From Flavobacterium phycosphaerae (GTDB lineage Bacteria > Bacteroidota > Bacteroidia > Flavobacteriales > Flavobacteriaceae), in NCBI RefSeq assembly GCF_010119235.1, contig NZ_JAAATZ010000001.1:3192501-3256500 (forward strand): DNA of 64,000 nucleotides, given 5' to 3'. Below the pieces are notes generated by a model. The model was not told the origin of the DNA, did not search any database, and was given only the letters and a program-made list of their open reading frames with translations. Below are positions 8,469-17,602 of this stretch, piece by piece (the stretch's first letter is position 1; each line of letters starts with the position of its first letter). The position numbers and the translations under genes were made by a program.

Positions 8469-9578
8469 ATGAAAAAACTATTACTATTATCAGCATTTTT
8501 TATAAGCTATTTGACTTTTGCTCAAGTACCGCAAGGAATTTCTTATCAGGCTATAGCACTAAACAGCTCAGGAACTCCGGTGGTGAGTTCTAACGTTGGG
8601 CTTCGTCTTTCGATTCTGAACACCTCAGCATCGGGAACCGTTTTATATTCGGAAACACAGGTTAAAACTACCAATGCGCAAGGATTGTTTAATTTGGTTG
8701 TCGGACAAGGGACCTTGGTTTCAGGGGCGTTTAACACCATAAACTGGGGAAGCGGTTCTAAATTCTTAAAAGTAGAAATGGACGCTTCAGGCGGTACCAA
8801 TTATGTTTTGGTAGGCACTACCCAATTGCTATCAGTTCCTTATGCTTTGGCTGCGGACAGTTTGGTTACATCAGCAGGAGAAGGTATTACTTTGGTTTCA
8901 CCAAATGGAACGCCTTATGTATTGAGTGTTAATGATGCCGGGCAATTGTCATTACCAACATCGGGAACATCATCCAGCTTTCCTACCCAATTGTATATGT
9001 ATGGTAGTTTCAATAGTTTTAATGCTTCAACAGCACTGCTAATGGGATATTCTGATTATAGTTTTTTTGGTTATAAATACCTGACTTCGGGAACACAAAT
9101 TAAGTTTATATCTGAAAACAATAGTAGTGCAGCTATATACGGTATAAACGGGACACAAAATTTAGTCCTTAATGGAAGTTTATACACCATCCCATCAAAC
9201 GGACTGTACTTAATTTACAATTATTTAAATATTGATGGTGATAATCAAATTTACTTTCATGCCAGTTCAATAGGCCCAGGTGTTAGTTACGATAACGCTA
9301 GTGGAAGTGCCTACAGCGCTATGACATACAATGTAGCAACTAATACGCTAAGCGCTACAGTAACTGGTGTAACCAGTCCTAACAACACTTTTAGGATTAG
9401 TATGGAAACACCGACTGGTACTGGATATTATGGAGATAATTTGAGTGATGGGACAATTGATTTATACGGTCAATACATTAACTTTCCGGGAGCCACCAGC
9501 ACGCCTAAAAATTATAAAGTTGATTTAGTACTTAACTTTAACGGATCAGGAACCTATACTGTTACACAAGTTCCTTAA
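8469..9578 (+). CDS. Secreted protein of unknown function
   Basis: This 369-residue protein has a signal peptide ending near LTFAQ. The N-terminal 130 residues (QGISYQAIALNSSG through LSVPYALAAD) match a module I know from many Bacteroidetes surface and tail-fibre-like proteins. The rest is Ser/Thr/Gly/Asn-rich with many predicted beta strands. No C-terminal T9SS sorting domain is visible. It is directly downstream of a small T9SS-domain gene and upstream of a bidirectional terminator. Confidence 0.75.
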   Translation: MKKLLLLSAFFISYLTFAQVPQGISYQAIALNSSGTPVVSSNVGLRLSILNTSASGTVLYSETQVKTTNAQGLFNLVVGQGTLVSGAFNTINWGSGSKFLKVEMDASGGTNYVLVGTTQLLSVPYALAADSLVTSAGEGITLVSPNGTPYVLSVNDAGQLSLPTSGTSSSFPTQLYMYGSFNSFNASTALLMGYSDYSFFGYKYLTSGTQIKFISENNSSAAIYGINGTQNLVLNGSLYTIPSNGLYLIYNYLNIDGDNQIYFHASSIGPGVSYDNASGSAYSAMTYNVATNTLSATVTGVTSPNNTFRISMETPTGTGYYGDNLSDGTIDLYGQYINFPGATSTPKNYKVDLVLNFNGSGTYTVTQVP

Positions 9579-9589
9579 AAAATATTTTA

Positions 9590-9653
9590 TGAAAAAGTAG
9601 TATTATTAGCGGCTTTTTAATAACATCCAAATTTGTCTATATGGTAACGTATT
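9590..9653 (+). pseudogene. Possible decayed start of a secreted-protein gene
   Basis: An ATG at 9590 is followed by a sequence very like the signal peptide of the preceding gene. If one base is restored in the A run and one in the T run it reads MKKVVLLAAFLITS, but as written it is out of frame and stops almost at once. It could be a relic of a third gene, or chance. Confidence is low. Confidence 0.25.
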
Positions 9654-9667
9654 GATTTTAATAACTA

Positions 9668-9699
9668 AAAAATCCCGCTCAATGAGCGGGATTTTTTTT
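9668..9699. terminator. Bidirectional rho-independent terminator
   Basis: A GC-rich hairpin (aatcccgctc / gagcgggatt, AAT-G loop) is flanked by an A run on the left and a T run on the right. It sits between the convergent 8469-9578 gene and glnA and can serve both. Confidence 0.85.
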
Positions 9700-9715
9700 A
9701 ACTAATTAAACCGGA

Positions 9716-11905
9716 TTATCTTGTAAACAATAATTCTCTGTATTTGGTTAATGTCCAAACCTCATCATCTACTAATAACTCTAATTTATCACAGTGTTCG
9801 CGGATAATTTCGAAATAAGGTTTTACTTTATCGCAATACATTTCAGCCATTTTTTGGGCATCAGTTAATGCGTTGGCTTTTTTACGTGCTTCGGTCATCG
9901 CTTCTACATTGGTATTTATCCCTTCAATGTGTGATGAAATTTCTTTGATTAAAACGATTTGTTCTTTGGCAATTTTTTCAAAGTCTTTACCGAAGATTTC
10001 TTTTAAACCACGCACATTTTCAATCAAGGTGTTTTGGTAACGAATAGCTGTTGGAATCACGTGATTACGCGCAATATCACCTAGAACTCTTCCTTCTATT
10101 TGGATTTTCTTGGTGTATTCTTCTAATTCGATTTCGTAACGAGCCTCTACTTCTACATGGTTCATTACGTTCAAATCTTTGAATAGGTCTAAGGCTTTTT
10201 TAGACACTTTAGCTTTCAAAGCCGCCGGTGTTGTTTTATGATTGCTAAGCCCGCGTTTTTTAGCTTCTTTTTCCCATGCATCGCTGTAACCGTCGCCTTC
10301 AAAAAGAATGTTTTTGGTTCCTTTGATATATTCTCTTAAGACATTGAAAATCGCTTCATCTTTCTTTAGATCTTTTTTCTCGATTAAAGCGTCTACTTCT
10401 TTTTTGAAATCTTTTAATTGCTTGGCCACAATAGAATTTAAAGTGGTCATCGCATTGGCACAGTTCGCAGAAGAACCTACTGCTCTAAACTCAAATTTGT
10501 TTCCTGTGAATGCAAACGGAGAGGTTCTGTTTCTGTCCGTATTGTCTAATAACACATCCGGAATTTTACCTACTACGTTTAGTTTTAAATCGGTTTTCTC
10601 TTCCGGAGATAATTTTCCTTTGGTTACGCCTTCTAATTCATCCAATACTTTGGTTAATTGTTGTCCGATGAATACTGAAATAATGGCCGGCGGTGCTTCG
10701 TTAGCTCCAAGTCGGTGGTCATTACTTGCCGTTGCAATGGCAGCTCTAAGCAATTCTTCATACTCATTAACCGCTTTGATAGTATTAATAAAGAACGATA
10801 AGAATTGTAAATTGCTCATTGGTGTTTTCCCCGGAGACAGTAAATTCACGCCGGTATCCGTAGCTAATGACCAGTTGTTATGTTTTCCGGAACCATTAAC
10901 TCCTTTAAAAGGTTTTTCATGGAAAAGTATTTTAAAATCGTGACGCTCCCCAACTTTAGACATTACATCCATTAATAATGAATTGTGGTCAACTGCTAAA
11001 TTGGTTTCTTCAAAAATCGGAGCTAATTCAAATTGGTTAGGCGCTACTTCATTATGACGAGTTTTTACCGGTATGCCTAAATACATACACTCTTCTTCTA
11101 ATTCTCTCATGTAATTCAATGCACGAGAAGGAATAGAACCAAAATAGTGATCGTCTAATTGCTGTCCTTTTGCAGAAGTGTGTCCGAGCAAAGTTCTTCC
11201 TGTCAACAATAAATCAGGTCTTGAATTTGCCAACGAGCTATCTACCAAAAAATATTCTTGCTCCCACCCTAAAGTAGCAGTTACTTTTTTAACATTTTTA
11301 TCGAAATATTTACATACCTCAGTTGCTGCTTCATCTACAGCATTTAAGGCACGTAATAGTGGTGTTTTATAATCTAAGGCTTCACCGGTATAAGAAATAA
11401 ACACGGTTGGAATACACAAAGTCGTTCCAAAGATAAATGCCGGAGATGTTGGATCCCAAGCGGTATAGCCACGAGCTTCAAATGTATTACGGATACCACC
11501 GTTCGGAAAAGAAGAAGCATCCGGTTCTTGTTGTACCAATTGCCCTCCCCCGAACTTTTCTAATGGGTCAGAACCATCATAAGAAGTTTCGAAAAATGCA
11601 TCGTGTTTTTCCGCAGTAGTTCCGGTTAAAGGTTGGAACCAGTGTGTATAATGCGTTACGCCTTTAGCAATCGCCCATTCTTTCATTCCCATGGCGATAT
11701 AATCGGCTAGCTTTCTGTCAATTTTAGTTCCGTGCTGTACTGCATCTTTGACTCCTTTGTAAGCATCTGAAGTCAGAAACTGCTTCATAGCTTTATCGTT
11801 AAACACATTGGCACCGAAAATGGCTGATTTTCTATCAGCTTCTTCAAATTTTACAGGCTTTCTACCTGATGCATCTTTTAATGCTTGAAAACGTAAAGTT
11901 GACAT
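9716..11905 (-). CDS. glnA: Glutamine synthetase type III (GlnN-type)
   Basis: The 729-residue length is diagnostic of type III glutamine synthetase (types I and II are about 450 and 350 residues). It makes glutamine from glutamate, ammonia and ATP in the cytoplasm. Visible signatures are the N-terminal GANVFND and TEKHDAFFE region, LGWEQEYFLVD, the KTRHNEVAPNQFE metal/ammonia-site segment, GSGKHNNWS of the ATP/glutamate site, and NRTSPFAFTGNKFEFR. It is divergent from terC. Its predicted promoter lies about 40 bases upstream, and I see no obvious regulatory hairpin in the leader. Confidence 0.97.
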   Translation of the reverse strand: MSTLRFQALKDASGRKPVKFEEADRKSAIFGANVFNDKAMKQFLTSDAYKGVKDAVQHGTKIDRKLADYIAMGMKEWAIAKGVTHYTHWFQPLTGTTAEKHDAFFETSYDGSDPLEKFGGGQLVQQEPDASSFPNGGIRNTFEARGYTAWDPTSPAFIFGTTLCIPTVFISYTGEALDYKTPLLRALNAVDEAATEVCKYFDKNVKKVTATLGWEQEYFLVDSSLANSRPDLLLTGRTLLGHTSAKGQQLDDHYFGSIPSRALNYMRELEEECMYLGIPVKTRHNEVAPNQFELAPIFEETNLAVDHNSLLMDVMSKVGERHDFKILFHEKPFKGVNGSGKHNNWSLATDTGVNLLSPGKTPMSNLQFLSFFINTIKAVNEYEELLRAAIATASNDHRLGANEAPPAIISVFIGQQLTKVLDELEGVTKGKLSPEEKTDLKLNVVGKIPDVLLDNTDRNRTSPFAFTGNKFEFRAVGSSANCANAMTTLNSIVAKQLKDFKKEVDALIEKKDLKKDEAIFNVLREYIKGTKNILFEGDGYSDAWEKEAKKRGLSNHKTTPAALKAKVSKKALDLFKDLNVMNHVEVEARYEIELEEYTKKIQIEGRVLGDIARNHVIPTAIRYQNTLIENVRGLKEIFGKDFEKIAKEQIVLIKEISSHIEGINTNVEAMTEARKKANALTDAQKMAEMYCDKVKPYFEIIREHCDKLELLVDDEVWTLTKYRELLFTR

Positions 11906-11944
11906 AAAATTAATTTTTAAAAGTTATACCCTAATAATTTGAAG

Positions 11945-11952
11945 CAAATATA
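11945..11952 (-). promoter_or_regulatory. Predicted -7 element (TATATTTG) for glnA
   Basis: The minus-strand octamer is a perfect TAnnTTTG match 40 bases upstream of the glnA ATG, in the 205-bp divergent region shared with terC. Confidence 0.5.
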
Positions 11953-12082
11953 AAAATATTTTAATTTAAATAACACATACCCCCTATTAATTTTAGGGGT
12001 AATATCTAAAAAATAATATTTTTATAGTTTTAAAGATTGATTTATTTAACAATTAAATAGTAACTTCAAAAATACAATCCCC

Positions 12083-12090
12083 TATATTTG
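12083..12090 (+). promoter_or_regulatory. Predicted -7 element (TATATTTG) for the TerC-family gene
   Basis: A perfect TAnnTTTG match 21 bases before the ATG at 12111. Confidence 0.5.
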
Positions 12091-12110
12091 TAGCAATCAA
12101 AAGATTTATC

Positions 12111-13055
12111 ATGACTGTTTGGATACTGTTTTTAGCTGCCATTTTAGTGTTTCTTGCCTTAGATTTAGGCGTATTTAATAAAAACCCTCATGTTATCAAG
12201 CCCAAAGAGGCCGGAATATGGACCGGAATATGGGTAGCCATGTCCTTTTTATTTTCGATTGTAATTAACTGGTTGTACAGCAATGAATACATAGCTAATC
12301 CTACCGGTATTAAACCGGCAGTGGCCACAATGAAGTTTATCACCGGTTATCTTATTGAATTATCGTTGAGTATTGATAACATCTTTATAATTGCCGTAAT
12401 CTTTGCTTCTTTTAAAATTCCACAGAAATACCAACACAGGGTTTTATTTTGGGGGATATTAGGTGCTATTCTTTTTAGAGGATTGATGATTTTCTTTGGA
12501 GTCATTTTAATTAACAAATTCAGCTGGATGACCTATCTATTTGGCGCCTTTTTGATTTTTACCGCATTCAAAATGCTGTTTAAAGGAGAAGAGGAAGAAT
12601 TCAATCCAAAGAAATCGTTTGTCTATAAAAACCTGCGTAAGATTATGCCAATCACTCATCATATTGAAGGGGAACAATTTTTTGTAAAAAGAAAACACAT
12701 TAAAGCAGCCACTCCACTTTTTGTAGCGTTGATTGTTATTGAGGTGATGGATATGCTATTTGCATTGGATAGTGTACCGGCTATATTGGCTATCACATCA
12801 GACCCTTTTTTGGTTTTCAGTTCTAATATTTTTGCTATTCTTGGCTTGCGTTCTATGTATTTCTTCTTGGCTAACATGCTGGAAAAATTCAGTTATCTTG
12901 AATACAGCTTGATTGCTATATTAACCTTTGTGGGAATTAAAATGTTATTGGTTCATTATTACAAATTTCCGGAATGGATTTCATTAGGATTTATCGCTTT
13001 ATCGCTTTTAATCGGAATTGTAATATCTATTAAAAAGAGTGAAACTACTGAATGA
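12111..13055 (+). CDS. TerC-family integral membrane protein (Alx-like)
   Basis: This 314-residue polytopic membrane protein has about eight or nine hydrophobic segments. TerC-family marks are the intramembrane acidic motifs: ALDLGVFN near residue 20, SLSIDNIF near residue 85 and EVMDMLFALDSVPAI near residue 223. Relatives such as Alx and TerC take part in manganese efflux or tellurite resistance; metal-ion export is the likely role here, by homology only. It is a single gene between its own promoter and a terminator. Confidence 0.9.
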   Translation: MTVWILFLAAILVFLALDLGVFNKNPHVIKPKEAGIWTGIWVAMSFLFSIVINWLYSNEYIANPTGIKPAVATMKFITGYLIELSLSIDNIFIIAVIFASFKIPQKYQHRVLFWGILGAILFRGLMIFFGVILINKFSWMTYLFGAFLIFTAFKMLFKGEEEEFNPKKSFVYKNLRKIMPITHHIEGEQFFVKRKHIKAATPLFVALIVIEVMDMLFALDSVPAILAITSDPFLVFSSNIFAILGLRSMYFFLANMLEKFSYLEYSLIAILTFVGIKMLLVHYYKFPEWISLGFIALSLLIGIVISIKKSETTE

Positions 13056-13095
13056 TTTGATTTTCTTTATTTAACTTTTCTAAATAACTACCCAA

Positions 13096-13125
13096 TAAAA
13101 AAGCCCTCAATGAGGGGCTTTTCAG
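13096..13125. terminator. Bidirectional rho-independent terminator
   Basis: The hairpin aagcccctca/tgaggggctt-type stem (aaaaagccctcaatgaggggctttt) is flanked by A and T runs between convergent terC and the 13146-17147 gene. Its stem resembles the other chromosomal terminators of the window. Confidence 0.85.
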
Positions 13126-13145
13126 TTATTTGATATTATTTCTAA

Positions 13146-16100
13146 TTATCTTTTAATCACATGTAGTGTTTTAGTTTCAGAACCCTGAGTCACTACTACA
13201 TTGTATACACCTGAAGTATATTTGTTTCCAATTTTAACTTCTGATATTTCACTTGGATTGATGTCATTTCTTTCTAACAATCTTCCGGTCATATCATAAA
13301 TTAACACTGATACATTTCCTTCAACTGTTGTTGACAAGCTCAAATTAAAATCACTTGTATAAGGATTTGGATATGCTTTAACTTTTAATTTATCTCCAAG
13401 TGAAGCTCCACTCATCTCTATCACATCAGATTTTTTGAATGCAACAGTTTCGTTTGAACAAGAAACAGTAATACATTGAGTATAAGTACTAGATTTTCCA
13501 CAAGTATCTGTAGCTTCCCATGTTCTGCAATGTGTTTTAGAACCATCAGCATTTTGAGTAACAACATCTGCACCTACAACCACTGGGTCAATTTGTGATG
13601 AACTGCAATTATCAGTAACTATTGGAGTATCAAATTCGACAGGAATATTAACATCACATGTTTTCTCAACCATTACTTGATTATCTCTGCTTCCTAATGA
13701 AGCACCATCAAGTTGCTCTAATCTGAAATGATATGGCGCACCATCAATAGAACCAGCTCCATAACAATTTCCATAACCATTTGATCCAGCTCCTTGAGCC
13801 GCTCTTCCTGCCAATTTAATCATTACGTTGCTAGAAGCTGATGTCCATGTAACTGTATACCAAGCATAATTATCTCCAGTTGCAGTACCTGAATAGCCAT
13901 CGAAAGCGATATTGAAATCTGAAATAGGAGCATCTCCTTTTATTTCAATTTGTCTGTTTCCGTATTGTTGCTCAAAAGTAGCTACTGCAGCGTCAACATT
14001 TCTATTTCCGTGGTGGTTAGGTGGGTTACCCATTGTGTCAGCTAAAGATGCAAAAGCACTATTAGTTAAGTTTGGACAAGAAGCAATTCCATCACACTGT
14101 TGCGCTGTAAGATTTTGCAATTCGTTAACCGCTCCATTTCCTAAATCACCTGCTGTAGCAACTGCTTGTTCCCATGACATCAAGAAATCATAAGCATGTC
14201 TACTAACTCCACCTTGATGCTTAACCGCTTCATGACGGAATTTGAATGTGTGAGTTGAACCTGTTAATTGCGTAAACACAATACGTTGAGGAACTCCCAT
14301 TCCTTCAAAATACTCAGCTTGATCAAAGTTATTAACACCATATGTCCAGCTAAGTGGCGTATTAGGGTGGTCTTCATTTCTAGGCTGATCAAAATTAACT
14401 CTGCTTTTGGCAATTTGTTTTGAATTATCCATTTTTTCAGTTACAGTAGCAATTCCTCCACCGCCTAAGTCTTGAGCACAAGTATCACCTTCGTCATTTA
14501 CTAAAACGTCTCTGTTTTCAGAAATACCACTAAATACTGGTCCTTCTAAATCAATTCTCCAAGTAAACTCCTGAGTACAAGTTGATGAATTACCACAAGC
14601 ATCTGTAGCAGTATATGTTCTGGTTTGTGAATACATACATCCAACAGATGACTCTTCACCTAAAGCTGATGTAATACTTGGTACTCCACATGCATCAGTT
14701 GCAGTTGCTACTTCAGGTGCTGGAATTCCGGTTGGATTACAACCTAAATTAGCACCAGAAGGACACAAAGTAAATACCGGCGGTGTTGTGTCTACTGTCC
14801 AAGTAAATACTTGTAAACATGTTGCACTATTACCACATGCATCTGTAGCAGTATAAGTTCTGATTTGTGTATGTAAACATCCATCAACTGATTCTTGGCC
14901 TAAAGATGATGTAATACTTGGTGTACCATTATTATCTGTAGCTGTAGCTGCTGCCGGAGCAGGAACACCACCTTGAGGATTACAACCTAAATCTACTCCC
15001 TGAGGACAGAAAGTAAATACAGGCGATATAGTATCTGCCACAGTTGTAAATACTGAAGTACAAGAATCACTACCACAACCATTTTCAGCTGAATATGCAA
15101 TAGTTAAAGGCACTCCAGGGGCAGGCATTTGATACTGAGCTAAGTTGGTAACTGTTGTATTTGCATCTCCTCCAGTATAAGAGAACCCTGCAATCCAAGC
15201 AGCAAAAGCTTCAGCTGCATTTTCGTTACAAGCTACTGTTCTATTTCCAGGACAAGTAACCACTATTTCAGGATGTCTTGTTACAACTTGAGAGGCAATG
15301 GTAACATTTCCGTGTACGTCTGTTGCGGTCCATGTTACAGTAGTATTACCTACTGGGAAACACTGAGGAGCATTGTTAGTAAGCGACTCTACTTCGCAGT
15401 TATCAGAAGCAGTTACTCCAAGAGCAATTGCACAACCTAAGTCATCTTCATTAAAACATCTTTCAATATTAGAAATTGACAATACTGGAGCTATTGTATC
15501 TAAAACACTTACAACGAACTCACAAGTTGATGAACCATTTACATTAGTTGCTGTAGCTGTCACAACCGTTGATCCTACCGGAAAGAAACTTCCTGAGGCG
15601 TGTGAATAAGTTACATTAGGAGTTGGATCCCCTGCAGCTATTGCAGCTGAATAGGTAACATTAGCACCACACAAACCTGTAGTTGCATTAACAATGATAT
15701 CCGCCGGACATTCAATTGTTGGAGGTACTGCTGCAGCTAACCATTGGAAAGAAAGAACATTTGAGCATGCTAACTGATTTTGACTATCTGTAAAGCAAGC
15801 CATAATTGTATCAACTCCAGGGCCACCTGAACCTAAATAGGTAAAATTAACCTCTCCATTAGCATCTGTTGTTGCTGTAAAAGGAGCTAAACCAAAGTTT
15901 GGTCCTGCCGTAATAGTAAACGTAACTGTTTTATTTGGTAATGGTTGACCGTTTGCATTTTTTACAACTGCTTTAACGGTATGATTAGTTCCAACGTTCC
16001 CAGAAGTAGTAGTTTGTGTTAATAAAATACCTTCGCCTATAATAGCTGCACCTGAAAGTGCAAAATAAGCAAGGAATATATTATCATCACCTGATGGGTT

Positions 16101-17147
16101 AACCGTATTAATATTTAAACTTGTAGTTGTATTTGTTATGAATGGTAAAATGGTGTACAATTCATCATCAGTAAATTGATTTGTAGGACCCGCATTTGGA
16201 TTAAGAGGATTTGTATTAACATTTCCTATACCCCCTACAGTAAGTAAAGCTCCATTTTCAGAAGCACCATCATCTTCACCTCCAGCAGAACTTGATAATC
16301 TTTGTCCGTTAACTGATACCTGAGACGTTTGTGTCCCTCCGGCTGCTTGATAACTAAAACCTATTCCTAATCCCATATCTAACAGAGCACCTGGTTGAGC
16401 TGGATCAATTGGTTGTGCCAAAGTAACTGAAAAATTATCTCCAGCAGGTGTAGCTGCCCCAAACATAATAATAATCGTTTTTTCAGTAGCGGTTGCATCA
16501 TTAAATACAACTAACAATACCGACCCTTCGATAGCTGCACTATTACATTCTGTAACAGTCAATGTTGAAATCCCGGCTGGAAGTGCATTTATTTGAGTTG
16601 AAACAAGACTGGTAACATCTGCCCAATAATTATAAAAACCTATTCCACTACTACTGCTTGTTGCTGTTCCGTTCCAGTTTACAGGTAAACCTGACAATGT
16701 AACACAACCATTGGCTATAGTAGAACCAGTAGCAGTTGACATAAGGATAACTTTTTGAACCGTTGCTGCTGCATTTGGTTTATTTACTCGAACCGTCATT
16801 GATGAAAGAGATGATCCTTTTCCATCAACCGAAAGCGTGTAATGACCGGTTGAGCTATAAGCTTCAGTCAAGGCTCCCGCTTGTGTATTGTTTAGCGTTG
16901 GTCCATTGGGAGCCGCTAATCTAGAGGATGCATTGGCTCCAAGACTTATTAAAGTACCCGGAATTTGACGAGTATTTGTCTCTTTTAAATCGGTTTTATT
17001 TATTGCGTTTTTAAGTTGTTGCGACATTGCTGTATCCGGAGCCAGAAAAACAGCGAGAAATGCTACAACAGACACAAATAAATTTAATATATATATCCTT
17101 TTAGGACTATATACAAGTGTTTTGTTTTGTTTCATTATTAAATACAT
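13146..17147 (-). CDS. Large T9SS-exported surface protein with HYR-type and Ig-like domains
   Basis: This 1333-residue protein has a signal segment at about residues 18-43. The first third carries a DUF3344-like region. An invasin-like Ig domain follows (VGTNHTVKAVVKNANGQPLPNKTVTF), then an HYR domain (IECPADIIVNATTGLCGANVTYS), and then tandem Cys-rich repeats with CPSGANLGCNPTG and TYTATDACGNSSTC. The last 80 residues are a type A T9SS sorting domain (KAYPNPYTSDF, IYDMTGRLLERNDI, TSGVYNVVV, HVIKR). It is probably a cell-surface adhesin. An internal ATG at 17135 (MKQNKT) is an alternative start. Its sorting domain closely resembles that of the neighbouring giant adhesin. Confidence 0.88.
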   Translation of the reverse strand: MYLIMKQNKTLVYSPKRIYILNLFVSVVAFLAVFLAPDTAMSQQLKNAINKTDLKETNTRQIPGTLISLGANASSRLAAPNGPTLNNTQAGALTEAYSSTGHYTLSVDGKGSSLSSMTVRVNKPNAAATVQKVILMSTATGSTIANGCVTLSGLPVNWNGTATSSSSGIGFYNYWADVTSLVSTQINALPAGISTLTVTECNSAAIEGSVLLVVFNDATATEKTIIIMFGAATPAGDNFSVTLAQPIDPAQPGALLDMGLGIGFSYQAAGGTQTSQVSVNGQRLSSSAGGEDDGASENGALLTVGGIGNVNTNPLNPNAGPTNQFTDDELYTILPFITNTTTSLNINTVNPSGDDNIFLAYFALSGAAIIGEGILLTQTTTSGNVGTNHTVKAVVKNANGQPLPNKTVTFTITAGPNFGLAPFTATTDANGEVNFTYLGSGGPGVDTIMACFTDSQNQLACSNVLSFQWLAAAVPPTIECPADIIVNATTGLCGANVTYSAAIAAGDPTPNVTYSHASGSFFPVGSTVVTATATNVNGSSTCEFVVSVLDTIAPVLSISNIERCFNEDDLGCAIALGVTASDNCEVESLTNNAPQCFPVGNTTVTWTATDVHGNVTIASQVVTRHPEIVVTCPGNRTVACNENAAEAFAAWIAGFSYTGGDANTTVTNLAQYQMPAPGVPLTIAYSAENGCGSDSCTSVFTTVADTISPVFTFCPQGVDLGCNPQGGVPAPAAATATDNNGTPSITSSLGQESVDGCLHTQIRTYTATDACGNSATCLQVFTWTVDTTPPVFTLCPSGANLGCNPTGIPAPEVATATDACGVPSITSALGEESSVGCMYSQTRTYTATDACGNSSTCTQEFTWRIDLEGPVFSGISENRDVLVNDEGDTCAQDLGGGGIATVTEKMDNSKQIAKSRVNFDQPRNEDHPNTPLSWTYGVNNFDQAEYFEGMGVPQRIVFTQLTGSTHTFKFRHEAVKHQGGVSRHAYDFLMSWEQAVATAGDLGNGAVNELQNLTAQQCDGIASCPNLTNSAFASLADTMGNPPNHHGNRNVDAAVATFEQQYGNRQIEIKGDAPISDFNIAFDGYSGTATGDNYAWYTVTWTSASSNVMIKLAGRAAQGAGSNGYGNCYGAGSIDGAPYHFRLEQLDGASLGSRDNQVMVEKTCDVNIPVEFDTPIVTDNCSSSQIDPVVVGADVVTQNADGSKTHCRTWEATDTCGKSSTYTQCITVSCSNETVAFKKSDVIEMSGASLGDKLKVKAYPNPYTSDFNLSLSTTVEGNVSVLIYDMTGRLLERNDINPSEISEVKIGNKYTSGVYNVVVTQGSETKTLHVIKR

Positions 17148-17602
17148 TAAGTTAGGTTAACACCATTAACATTAAAAAATAAAAGTTTATAGAGCTTGGG
17201 GCTTATAAAAAATTAAATAGTTTCCGAAATTAAGTAATATTTTTATGCTGTAAGATTAAAATCGTTAAACGTAATTTATACTCGATTAAAAGATAAATGG
17301 CCTTTTTTTGAAACCCATAGCTTCAATTACGGCTTCACTAATAAGCTTGTTTTTGTTTTTGTTTAGAGTTACTTTCCGGATATTTAAATAGCATTATCAT
17401 TAATACATTATTTCAATTTTGCTGATGTTTTTTTAATGGGTTAATAATGATTTTTTTCGGACATTAACTACATCTTTTTGGTCTTTGCGCTTTTTGTTTC
17501 GTAAGATTAGGATGGCCGGATGAATGATTTGGGAATCATTTTTCTGTAAATAAAAAAGCCCCTCAATGTTGAGGGGCTTTACTTTTATAATAATTTTAAA
17601 AA
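17148..17602. other. Intergenic region between two giant surface-protein genes
   Basis: It holds the terminator of the upstream adhesin (17552-17583). The rest is AT-rich DNA that should contain the promoter of the 1333-residue protein. I see no clear TAnnTTTG match on the minus strand and no further gene. Confidence 0.6.
17552..17583 (-). terminator. Rho-independent terminator of the giant adhesin gene
   Basis: A perfect 12-bp stem (aaagcccctcaa / ttgaggggcttt) with flanking A and T runs lies 20-50 bases past the stop of the 17603-24319 gene. Confidence 0.88.
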
